Positions 55,963-64,000 of a stretch of 64,000 nucleotides of DNA are shown here, in pieces. Position 1 is the stretch's first letter. Every line of letters starts with the position of its first letter. The DNA comes from Haloactinomyces albus. Its GTDB lineage: Bacteria; Actinomycetota; Actinomycetes; Mycobacteriales; Pseudonocardiaceae. The translations under genes and the position numbers were made by a program. Under the pieces are notes generated by a model, which saw nothing but the letters and a program-made list of their open reading frames with translations, searched no databases and had not been told where the DNA came from. The stretch lies in NCBI RefSeq assembly GCF_031458135.1, contig NZ_JAVDXW010000001.1:1798001-1862000 (forward strand). Reading direction: 5' to 3'.

Positions 55963-57971
55963 ATGACAGCGTCGGGAACGGTCGAAGGCATAGCTGGATC
56001 AGTATTGAAACGAGTACGAGAGCGACTGGCCACGGAAGCGGGGGCACCCGACCCACGGCAGCACCAGTACGCCACCGTGGTCGTGCTCGCCGTCGTCGCC
56101 GCGAGCACGGTCGGATGGGCGTTCGGCCTGGCCGCACCCACCCTCCTCGCCGGGCTGACAACCGCTTTCGCGCTCGTCGGTGCCGGTGGGCAATCGCTGC
56201 GCGCGGACCTGCACCGGTTCTCGTGGTTCGTCCCCGCCCTGGTGCTGGTCATGACCGGTGGTCCGCTGCTGATGCACGTTCCGCTCCTGGCCGGCCTCCT
56301 GGTCTCGGCTGTGGTGTTCGGCGCGGGCATGCTGCCCGCGATGGGGGAACGCAGCCGTATCGCCGGGCAGACGTTCGCCGCCGCCACACTCATGTCCACC
56401 ACCACCGGTATCGGCTCGAACCAGCCCGCACTCGTGCTGTTCGGTGCTGCGGTGACGGGGGCGCTGTTCGCGCTGCTGCTGCGTGTCGTGATCGGACTCG
56501 GTGATCCCACTCGATCGACCCGGGCCGTGGTGGCCAGTACACTCACCGAGCCGGGCCCCGGGGTCATCGAGCACGCGGCACTGGCCTGGCGAGGTGACAA
56601 CGCAGCAGGTACCTGGCTCGAACAGGTCCTGGCAGGAGCGGCACGGTTCCGCGCCGCCAGGGAAACCATGCTGGCCCAGGCCCAGCGGGTCGACCACGCC
56701 GGAGCCGAACGACTGCGCCGGATCGTCGCCGAGGCCGACGTGGTCGCCGCCGAACTCGCCAAGGCCGTCCGCGCCAGCGCCTGTATCGGACTGCCGTCAC
56801 TCGCTCGCGTGGATCCGGCCGAATCCGTCCTCCGCCGCGACGGCAGCCAGGACATGCCCGATGCCGCGCGCGGTATCAACGAGGGACTCGATCGCATCCG
56901 CGCTGCCGTGATCGAACGCGATGTGACCATGGCCCCGCGTGTTCGGGGTGGGCGGCTCCGGTCTGCCCGAGCTGCGGTCCGGGCACACCTGTCGTTGCGT
57001 TCTTCGCTGTTCCGGCACGCCCTGCGCTGCACGCTCGCGGTCGGCGCGGGCATGGTCATCGTGCTGCTCCTGCAGGACCCGTCGGTGTCCACGTTGCTAC
57101 TGAGCCTGTACGTGGTACTCCAGCCTGCCGCCAGGGACAGCATGACGGGCGCTCTGGAACGCACCGGTGGGGTCGTGCTGGGCGTGGCCGCACTGGCGAT
57201 CCTGATCACTCTGCTACCGGGTGCCTTCCTGCTCGTCCCCGTGGCGATCACGACGATGTTGCTCCGAGCTGAACTGCTGCGCTCCGACTACAGAATCCTG
57301 CTGGGGTCGCTGATCGCCGTCACGGTCGTGACCCAGGCGATGATGCTGCAACGATCCCTGATCGACGCGGCGATCGGTTTCGCAGCCAACACCGCCATCG
57401 GCGCCGCCATCGCCCTGATCATCGGCTACATCGGTTACCTGGTCCTGCCCGGCAGTCTCGTGCCCGACGTTGCCGGAACGGTCCGAGCCACCGTCCGGTC
57501 GATCTCGGAGTTGCTGCACGGTGTCCGGGACACCGATCGCGGTGCCGACCTGTGGCAGCGGCTGCGGCCTGCGAACATCCTGGCGTTGCGCCGCACCCAG
57601 GACCTGCTGGGAATGCCCGCACTGCTGGACGGGACAGGAGATACTCCCGACGATGCGCGTCCCACGCGCGCTGCGGCTGTGGCGCTGGAGGCTCTGCGGC
57701 AGGACCTCGCAATCCTGGCGTCGCAGCCTGCGGAGGAACAAGCAATCGCCATGCCCGCGTTACGTGCGGTGGACGATTTGCTCGGCGGACGCACCGTGAC
57801 GGAGGTTCCGGACATCCCCGATGGCGGTGCCCCGGCAACGGAGCTCCTGGCGAGTTCGTTGTTGGAGAATGCCCTGCACGCGCGCGTAGCCATCGATGAG
57901 ACGCTCGGCTACGACGACCCGTGGAAGAGCTACACCCTCTCGTTCGTGCGCACCGAACACCTGCGTATCCA

Positions 57972-57975
<4 letters not shown>
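55963..57975 (+). CDS. FUSC-family membrane protein
   Basis: About 670 residues. Two blocks of hydrophobic helices: residues about 35-165 (TVVVLAVVAASTVGWAFGLA and following) and 355-490 (ALRCTLAVGAGMVIVLLLQD to ALIIGYIGYLVL), each followed by a soluble helical part. That is the FUSC/aromatic-acid exporter (YccS/fusaric acid resistance) layout, with the cytoplasmic domains between and after. Substrate unknown. ATG 55963 has GAGGGAG just upstream; GTG 55891 would add 24 residues. It lies inside the thiamine region without an obvious link to it. Confidence 0.85.
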
Positions 57976-58775
<800 letters not shown>

Positions 58776-58976
58776 TCAACCTCCCTGTACCGCGGTGAGG
58801 ATCTCGATACCGGTTTGCGGTTCCAGCGGCGTGGCCGGCCAGCTGTCCCGGGCAACGACGGTGCCGTTGACGGCCACGGCCACCCCGCTGTCCGGTACCC
58901 CGAAGTCCTTCAAGGCATCGGCCAGCGTGGTGCCCTCGGCGAACTCGCGCGGCTGTCCGTTGATCACGATGTGCAT
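58776..58976 (-). CDS. thiS: Sulfur carrier protein ThiS
   Basis: 66 residues, ubiquitin-like fold, ending in GG (ILTAVQGG), which is thiocarboxylated to carry sulfur to ThiG. It has VNGQPREF-type beginning and TLADALKDFGV. It overlaps the end of thiO by 13 nt and is followed 3 nt later by thiG. No thiF is seen; a MoeB/MoeZ-like enzyme elsewhere may activate it along with MoaD. Confidence 0.95.
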   Translation of the reverse strand: MHIVINGQPREFAEGTTLADALKDFGVPDSGVAVAVNGTVVARDSWPATPLEPQTGIEILTAVQGG

Positions 58977-60106
58977 TGCTGTCCTCCCAAGCGCGATGGA
59001 TCCGCAGCTTTTGCCTCGGCAGGCAACGCACTGCCACACACCAGCCCGACCACGGCTTCCGCCGTGACGGGGGCGAGCAGAAATCCGTTGCGATGATGTC
59101 CGGTCGCGGCCACGACGCCGGGTGCCACCCAGCCGAGCAGGGGAAGATTGTCCTCGGTGCTCGGCCGCAGCCCCGCTGTGCTCTCGACCAATGCGTATTC
59201 CGCGATGCCCGGCACGAACCGTTCTGCGTCGGCCAACAGGTTCCGCACGCCACCGACAGTGACCTCGGTGTCGAACCCGGCCTCGTACTGGGTGGCACCG
59301 ATGACGATCCCGTCCGCACGCGGCACCAGGTACACCTGCCGTCCGTGTACCGGCCCTCGTATGGTCCGCCGCGGTGGCGGGATCGATGTTGCTCGAGACC
59401 TCAGACGCAGGATCTCCCCCTTGACGGGCCGGATGGCGCCCCGCAACGCCGGATGCAGTTCCTCCGCATGCGCACCCGTGGCGATCACCACGACATCGCA
59501 GTGCACTGCCGAGTCGGCCCCAGTCGAGTCGGCGAGCTCGACCACTCCAGAGCGGACACCGCGAGCAGCGGCACGGACGAACTCCACCCCTGCCGATTCG
59601 GCGGCGGCACGAAGCGCTTCGAGGGTGATCCGGTTGTCGACCGCGAGATCACCCGGCACCTCCAGTCCCCCTCGGACACCGGGGCCGAGCGAGGGCTCCA
59701 GCCCGCGGAGTCGGCGACTGGTGTGGCGAGTGACAGTACGCCCGAGCGAGGCCAGATGGTCGGCGAGAGTGTCGAGTTCCGCACGGTCGGCGCTGTCGGC
59801 GGCGACAACGAGGGTTCCCTCGTCCCGCAGGCCCGGCGGCTTCCCCGAGTCCCGGCCGAGCCGCTCGGCGAAATCCGGCCACCTGTGCAGTGAAGCGGCC
59901 CCCAGCTCCAGCAGAGGTTCCTCACCGGGCCATGCCTCGGCGATCGGAGCCAGCATCCCTCCCGCAACCCAGGAGGCACCGCCGAACCCCGGATCCGGAT
60001 CGATCAACCGCACCCGGCAGCCCGCCACAGCCAGCCGCCATGCGGCGGACATGCCGATGACACCGCCGCCCACCACCGCGACGATGCCGTCCTGTTGTCC
60101 AGACAA
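58964..60106 (-). CDS. thiO: Glycine oxidase ThiO
   Basis: FAD enzyme that makes dehydroglycine from glycine for the thiazole ring. 380 residues. N-terminal Rossmann motif VAVVGGGVIGMSAAWRLA, DPGFGGASWVAGGMLAP, and GLRPSTEDNLPLLG plus TGHHRNGFLLAP near the end, typical of ThiO. The start is TTG at 60106, with GGGAG six nt upstream and the TPP riboswitch directly before that; no in-frame ATG or GTG is better placed. First gene of thiO-thiS-thiG. Confidence 0.94.
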   Translation of the reverse strand: MSGQQDGIVAVVGGGVIGMSAAWRLAVAGCRVRLIDPDPGFGGASWVAGGMLAPIAEAWPGEEPLLELGAASLHRWPDFAERLGRDSGKPPGLRDEGTLVVAADSADRAELDTLADHLASLGRTVTRHTSRRLRGLEPSLGPGVRGGLEVPGDLAVDNRITLEALRAAAESAGVEFVRAAARGVRSGVVELADSTGADSAVHCDVVVIATGAHAEELHPALRGAIRPVKGEILRLRSRATSIPPPRRTIRGPVHGRQVYLVPRADGIVIGATQYEAGFDTEVTVGGVRNLLADAERFVPGIAEYALVESTAGLRPSTEDNLPLLGWVAPGVVAATGHHRNGFLLAPVTAEAVVGLVCGSALPAEAKAADPSRLGGQQCTS

Positions 60107-60107
60107 T

Positions 60108-60205
60108 GCACGCTCCCTGCGCCGGTATGATCCGGATCAGGTTCGACGGTCGGGGCATCAGCCCCCTCTCAGTCCGCTCTCGTACGGACTCCCGTGCTTC
60201 ACCGC
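60108..60205 (-). promoter_or_regulatory. TPP riboswitch upstream of thiO
   Basis: On the minus strand the blocks are ACGGGAGTCC, CGGACTGAGAGGGGGCTGA, and GAACCTGATCCGGATCATAC then CGGCGCAGGGAGCG. The aptamer stops just before the TTG start of thiO, so the AGGGAG of the last block probably serves as the ribosome binding site too. Controls thiO-thiS-thiG. Confidence 0.94.
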
Positions 60206-60297
60206 CACCCAGGCTATCCGATCCGATCGTGCGAAGTCAGCTCCTGACGAATACGAAAATCCGGAAAGTCCACGCGAGCTGCCATCTCCGAACAAGC

Positions 60298-60303
60298 TAC
60301 CCT
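60298..60303 (+). promoter_or_regulatory. -10 box of thiE, leaderless
   Basis: TACCCT, 7 nt, then the ATG at 60311. No ribosome binding site and no TPP aptamer stands before thiE on this strand, so thiE seems free of the riboswitch control of the divergent thiO operon. Confidence 0.5.
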
Positions 60304-60310
60304 GAGCAAC

Positions 60311-60985
60311 ATGCCTGGATTCGATGGCTACGGGATCCGTGTGCGTCTCGACGAGGCGCGACTGTATCTGTGCACCGATGCCCGTACCGACCGCGGTGAC
60401 CTGGCCGAATTCGCGGAAGCGGCCCTCGCGGGCGGGGTGGACATCATCCAACTGCGGGACAAGAACCCGGCGGGCGCACCGCTGGAGGCACGACAGGAAC
60501 TGGCGGCTCTGGAAGTACTGGCCGAGGCGTGTACGCGCCACGGCGCGCTGCTTGCGGTCAACGATCGCGCCGACATCGCTCTGACCGCCGATGCCGACAT
60601 CCTGCATCTGGGGCAGGAGGACATCCCGGTGGAGTCGGCCCGGCGCCTCGTGGGGCACCAGATGGCCATCGGTCGTTCCACGCACGACGTGGTTCAGGCC
60701 GACGCGGCAGCCACCGAGCAGGGAGTGGACTACTTCTGTACCGGTCCGGTCTGGACCACGCCCACGAAACCGGGACGGGAGGCTGCGGGGCTCGACCTGG
60801 TTCGCCATGCCGCCGAACACCACGGCCACGGCCGGCCGTGGTTCGCCATCGGCGGCATCGACCACGGCAATCTGGACGAGGCCATGGCCGCCGGAGCCGA
60901 GCGTGTCGTTGTCGTACGCGCGATCACCGAGGCCGAGGACCCGCGCCGGGCGGCGGAGACACTGCGTTCCCGTTTGCAGGGATGA
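60311..60985 (+). CDS. thiE: Thiamine phosphate synthase ThiE
   Basis: Joins HMP-PP and thiazole phosphate to thiamine phosphate. 224 residues, TIM barrel. Motifs are YLCTDAR, the pyrophosphate-binding [29 protein letters not shown], and [16 protein letters not shown] then AIGGI. ATG 60311 follows TACCCT by 7 nt. It is followed by a palindromic terminator and convergent to the protease gene. Confidence 0.96.
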   Translation: MPGFDGYGIRVRLDEARLYLCTDARTDRGDLAEFAEAALAGGVDIIQLRDKNPAGAPLEARQELAALEVLAEACTRHGALLAVNDRADIALTADADILHLGQEDIPVESARRLVGHQMAIGRSTHDVVQADAAATEQGVDYFCTGPVWTTPTKPGREAAGLDLVRHAAEHHGHGRPWFAIGGIDHGNLDEAMAAGAERVVVVRAITEAEDPRRAAETLRSRLQG

Positions 60986-61008
60986 CGGTGGTTTGCCGCA
61001 AAAGTCGG

Positions 61009-61042
61009 GAAAATTGCAGTTTCGCGCGAAACTGCAATTTTC
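61009..61042. terminator. 34-bp perfect palindrome, bidirectional terminator
   Basis: Arms GAAAATTGCAGTTTC-GC and its complement make a perfect 34-bp palindrome; the inner 20 bp (61016-61035) equal those at 13110 and 27110. T-runs at the end on either strand fit intrinsic termination both ways. It lies between convergent thiE (stop 60985) and the protease gene (stop 61061). Confidence 0.85.
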
Positions 61043-61060
61043 TCCGCGGCCGGACGTTGC

Positions 61061-62185
61061 CTAGCCGGTAACCAGGCTTACGCCATAGGTCTGGAGGGCC
61101 TCGTTGATCGGCTGGAAGTAAGTCACCCCGCCGCGGTCGCAGTCACCGGAACCGCCGGAGGTCACCCCCTGGGCCTGGTTGCCCGAGAGGAACGCGCCTC
61201 CGGAATCCCCCGGCTCGGCACATACGTCGGTCCGGGTCAGACCGGACACGGTGCCCGTTTCGTAGCGCACCGTCTGGTTCTTGGCCTCGATGGTTCCGCA
61301 GTGCCAGCCGGTCGTGGAGCCGGAGCGGCACACCGAGGCACCGACCGGGGCCTCCCGCGAACCGGCGACGGTCACGGCACCGCCCCGGTAGTCGTTGACC
61401 TGCGGCTTCGGGGTGGCCGAGGACGTGACGTAGGCATAGTCGTTGTGCGGGAAGGAAGAGCCCGCGAAGGTACCGGCAGGTCGGCTGGTGCTGTCACTCC
61501 GGTTACCGCAGTGGCCCGCGGTGATGAATCCACCCTGGACGGCGAAGCCGATGGAACAGCGTAAGCCGCTCTTGTTGTAGAAGGCGTTACCGCCGATGAT
61601 ATCGGTGAACAGGCGCGGCGATTCCCGTGACTCGACCACGCGCACCGCTGTGGTGTCCACATCGGTCGAGCGGATGAACTCGGTCGCCCGTTGCGCCGTT
61701 CCCATCGCGGTCGTGACGACGACGGAATTGCTCGTCGGGTCGACATACCAGCCGCTGATCGATGTCGGGGCTCGTCGCTCGACTCCGTCGAGCGTGTCGG
61801 CCGCCGTGTTGAGCACACTCGCGCTGTCATCGACAAGCTCGGCCTTCGCTCCCGCTGCGCGGACCTCGTCGAATTTCGCCTTGTCGGTGACCCCCACGAC
61901 CAGCTTGCCGAGGTCGGCATCGAAGTGGGCCCCTCCGAAGGCACCACCGAGGCTGCTCTGCAGTTGCTCCTGGAGCTTGTCGGCGATCTTTTCCTGCTGC
62001 AGACGTTCTCGTACCTGCTGCAAGGTCAGGCCGAGGTCTCGCTGCATGGCCTCCAATCGACCTTCCGCGATGGACTCCAGGGGTGTGGCCTCCGGGGCCG
62101 CGGTCGCCGGCATGGTCAGCGCGGCGGCAGTTCCGGCTGCCAGCGCCATTGTCCCCGCCATGCGGGCCGCGAGCCTGCGCTTCAT
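61061..62185 (-). CDS. Secreted S1-family serine protease (streptogrisin/alpha-lytic type)
   Basis: 374 residues. Signal peptide of about 31 residues ending near ATAAPEA. The pro-region (about 32-180) contains coiled segments and the alpha-lytic-type pro domain that folds the enzyme. The mature protease starts near DIIGGNAFYN and has the triad H in ITAGHCGN (about 224), D in HNDYAYV (about 246) and S in EPGDSGGAF (about 323), plus cysteines for two or three disulfides. Likely an exported digestive protease. ATG 62185 has GGGAG seven nt upstream; the longer frame to 62251 is not used. Confidence 0.94.
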   Translation of the reverse strand: MKRRLAARMAGTMALAAGTAAALTMPATAAPEATPLESIAEGRLEAMQRDLGLTLQQVRERLQQEKIADKLQEQLQSSLGGAFGGAHFDADLGKLVVGVTDKAKFDEVRAAGAKAELVDDSASVLNTAADTLDGVERRAPTSISGWYVDPTSNSVVVTTAMGTAQRATEFIRSTDVDTTAVRVVESRESPRLFTDIIGGNAFYNKSGLRCSIGFAVQGGFITAGHCGNRSDSTSRPAGTFAGSSFPHNDYAYVTSSATPKPQVNDYRGGAVTVAGSREAPVGASVCRSGSTTGWHCGTIEAKNQTVRYETGTVSGLTRTDVCAEPGDSGGAFLSGNQAQGVTSGGSGDCDRGGVTYFQPINEALQTYGVSLVTG

Positions 62186-62543
62186 GTGCTGTCTCCCTTG
62201 TCCTGAGAACGCATCTCCGTCCCCCTGGCGAAGGAGTATGACCCGAGTCATCGATCACACACAGCCTACTTTCGGCGTAGACGGCGAGCGGATTCCGCCC
62301 ACTGGCGAAGATTTCGTGAAACTCTTTCGGGTGGTTTTACACACATCGTTACGGGGGCGTTATCACGGTAAGCCATCCGGGCAACCCGAACCCGGCCAAC
62401 GTGGTTTACAGCACTCTCTCCATTACTGTCCGTATCCATCACTGCACTCACCATCCGCAGGATCACCGCAGCACGTTCTCGGATGTGAGCAGCGAGGTGA
62501 ACGAGCTTGCCGAATCCGGCTTTCGTGCAGAAAGATCGCTTCC
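62186..62543. other. Divergent promoter region between protease and threonine dehydratase-like gene
   Basis: No gene is seen. The stretch is richer in A and T than its neighbours near 62320-62370. It must hold promoters for both genes; no clear operator or riboswitch was recognised. Confidence 0.4.
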
Positions 62544-63587
62544 ATGCAGTTGGTGAGCTACGCCGAGATCGCGGCGGCCCGGACGGTGCTGACGGCGATG
62601 CCACCCTCGGTCGGGCCGGTGCGCACCCCGCTGCTCCCGGTGGCCGATGCCGACCCGGCGCGCCCCCTCCTGCTCAAGCCGGAGAGTCTTCAACCGACCG
62701 GAGCGTTCAAGATCCGCGGTGCGCTGCACGCTGCCTCCGCCGTACCGGAAGAGGCGCGCTCTCGTGGTCTCGTCGCGTACTCCAGCGGCAACCACGCGCG
62801 TGCCGTGGCGTATGCGGCCCGGGCGTTCGGCATGCCCGCGACCGTGGTGGTACCGCACACCGCCCCTGCCGTGAAGGTCGCCGCTGCGCGATCGCTGGGT
62901 GCCGACATCGTTCCCGTCGATGCCGCCGAGCGCGAGACACGGGCTCACCGGATCGTGGAGGAACGTGGGGCAACCCTCGTCCCGCCGTTCGACGACCCTG
63001 CGGTCATCGCCGGTCAGGGCACGGTGGGGTTGGAGATCCTCGAGGATCTGGATCGCCTCGCCCGCCCCGAGTCCACCGGCGAGCACCTCACCGGCCACGG
63101 CCCCGCGAACTCCGGCTTCGCCAGGAGCAACGAACTCGTGGTGCTGGTCCCGGTCAGTGGCGGAGGCCTGATCTCCGGGATCGGTGTCGCGATCAAGTCG
63201 GTGCGGCCCGAGGCGACGGTGATCGGCATCGAACCGGAACTGGCCGCCGACGCGCAGGAAAGCCTGCGCGCGGGCACACGTCGTCAGTGGCCGGTCGACT
63301 CGCGTACGCGAACCGCCGCCGACGGCCTGACCGCCGAACCCTCGGAGCGCACCTTCGCCCACATGCGCGAGGTGGTGGATGACATCGTCACCGTGAGCGA
63401 GGCGGAAATCGCCGAAGCCACCGGGTACCTCGCCCGCACCTGTCGCCTGGTCGCCGAGCGCAGCGGCGCCGTGACAACGGCAGCGTACCGGCACCGTGGA
63501 GCGCTGCTCCCGGCGGCGAGCACCGTCGCCGTGGTCTCCGGCGGCAATATCGACGTCGAAGACCTGGTCACGGTGCTGGCGGATTGA
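62544..63587 (+). CDS. Threonine/serine dehydratase-like PLP enzyme
   Basis: 347 residues, fold type II PLP enzyme. The PLP lysine is in [24 protein letters not shown] binds the substrate carboxylate and [14 protein letters not shown] holds the phosphate. No C-terminal ACT domain is present, so it is a catabolic-type (TdcB-like) or serine racemase-like enzyme and not biosynthetic IlvA. ATG 62544 follows no strong ribosome binding site. Its 3' end overlaps the convergent GntR gene by 20 nt. Confidence 0.9.
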   Translation: MQLVSYAEIAAARTVLTAMPPSVGPVRTPLLPVADADPARPLLLKPESLQPTGAFKIRGALHAASAVPEEARSRGLVAYSSGNHARAVAYAARAFGMPATVVVPHTAPAVKVAAARSLGADIVPVDAAERETRAHRIVEERGATLVPPFDDPAVIAGQGTVGLEILEDLDRLARPESTGEHLTGHGPANSGFARSNELVVLVPVSGGGLISGIGVAIKSVRPEATVIGIEPELAADAQESLRAGTRRQWPVDSRTRTAADGLTAEPSERTFAHMREVVDDIVTVSEAEIAEATGYLARTCRLVAERSGAVTTAAYRHRGALLPAASTVAVVSGGNIDVEDLVTVLAD

Positions 63588-64000
63588 GGTCGGCGACGAA
63601 CTTGTAGCGATCACCCCGGTAGACCGAGCGCACCCACTCGACCGGACGGCCTTCGGTGTCGAAGGAATGACGGGACAACAGCAGCATCGGCAACCCCACC
63701 TCGGTCCCCAGGGTCTCGGCCTCCTCGGGACTGGCCAGGGCGGTTTCGATGGTCTCCTCGGCGGTGGCGAACTCGATGCCGTAATGCCCCCGAAGAACCC
63801 GGTACAGCGAGACTCCGGCTTCCAACTGTGCGGACAGGCCGGGAAAACGCGGCAACGGCAGGTGGGTCGTCTCGATGGCCATCGGCTCACCATCGGCCAG
63901 CCGCAGCCGCCGAAGCCGCAGTACTCCGGCGGCATTGCCGCCCATGTCGAGCAGCGTCGCCATCTCCGGATCGGCCGCCTCCTCGGTGATCTCCAGCAGT
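63568..64000 (-). CDS. GntR-family regulator, UTRA domain (5' part beyond window)
   Basis: Only the C-terminal ligand-binding part is visible, about 143 residues, since the gene continues past the right edge. UTRA-domain pattern: [71 protein letters not shown]. This is the HutC/FarR subfamily of GntR regulators, which senses small metabolites. The winged helix-turn-helix is expected beyond the edge. Its 3' end overlaps that of the dehydratase gene, so the two may be linked in function or only packed closely. Confidence 0.88.
   Translation of the reverse strand, partial: LLEITEEAADPEMATLLDMGGNAAGVLRLRRLRLADGEPMAIETTHLPLPRFPGLSAQLEAGVSLYRVLRGHYGIEFATAEETIETALASPEEAETLGTEVGLPMLLLSRHSFDTEGRPVEWVRSVYRGDRYKFVADLNPPAP

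Noticed and set aside
55713..57251. 512-codon minus-strand frame over the FUSC gene
   Set aside because: Ser/Thr/Arg-rich shadow composition; the plus-strand gene has a clear membrane layout.

Overview
The window is high-GC actinomycete chromosome, most like the Pseudonocardiales. The evidence is a resuscitation-promoting factor behind a c-di-AMP riboswitch, a conservon (cvnABCD), CIRCE-controlled groEL, an actinobacterial CDC48-like ATPase, DUF3263 and LytR_C proteins, and many genes with a TANNNT box 6-7 nt before the start codon (leaderless mRNAs). I cannot name the genus. I see no tRNA, rRNA, insertion sequence, prophage or CRISPR array. From memory, gene order matches two mycobacterial neighbourhoods: Rv0861c-Rv0869c (xpb, helicase-associated protein, moaC-mog-moaE, rpfA, moaD, moaA) on the left, and Rv0414c-Rv0440 (thiE to groEL2) on the right.

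Layout. 1-3.8 kb: a minus-strand molybdate operon (HTH-Mop regulator, modA, modB, modC, then a HAD phosphatase cut by the window edge) in which every junction is a GTGA overlap. 4.0-8.6 kb: molybdenum-cofactor genes moaA, moaD, a mogA-moaE fusion and moaC, with rpf between them. 8.7-13.1 kb: malic enzyme, a small unknown gene and a helicase-associated protein. 13.2-22.6 kb: a conservon beside an SsuA/NMT1-type ABC transporter. 22.6-27.1 kb: a proline-rich membrane protein, XPB helicase, a SUFU-domain protein and menC. 27.1-35.4 kb: a seven-gene minus-strand cluster for a form II CO-dehydrogenase-like molybdenum hydroxylase (coxD, coxE, XdhC-like, coxS, coxL, coxM, coxG). 35.5-45.9 kb: a second SUFU gene, a GH84 lipoprotein, groEL, a Ser/Thr kinase, a cold-shock protein, moeA and a degenerate M48-like membrane protein. 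46.5-52.7 kb: psd, pssA, the CDC48-like ATPase, LytR_C and DUF3263 proteins, and def. 52.9-61 kb: thiamine genes (TPP riboswitch-thiC, thiD; TPP riboswitch-thiO-thiS-thiG; thiE) with an FUSC-family transporter gene inside. 61-64 kb: a secreted S1 protease, a threonine dehydratase-like enzyme and the end of a GntR/UTRA regulator.

How it fits together. Molybdate uptake, cofactor synthesis (moaA, moaC, moaD, moaE, mogA, moeA) and a large molybdenum enzyme lie within about 44 kb, so the window holds a nearly complete route from molybdate to enzyme; MoeB/MoeZ-type sulfuration is not seen. CRP-like sites stand before rpf and coxS, suggesting shared control by a CRP/FNR-family regulator in starvation. 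Thiamine genes use TPP riboswitches.

The most unusual non-coding signal is a family of at least eight short palindromes with arms ending in TTTC and GAAA around GCGC, GCGA or a similar core. All lie downstream of stop codons, four of them between convergent genes. They look like sequence-related bidirectional terminators and differ by two bases from the core of the ParB site parS.
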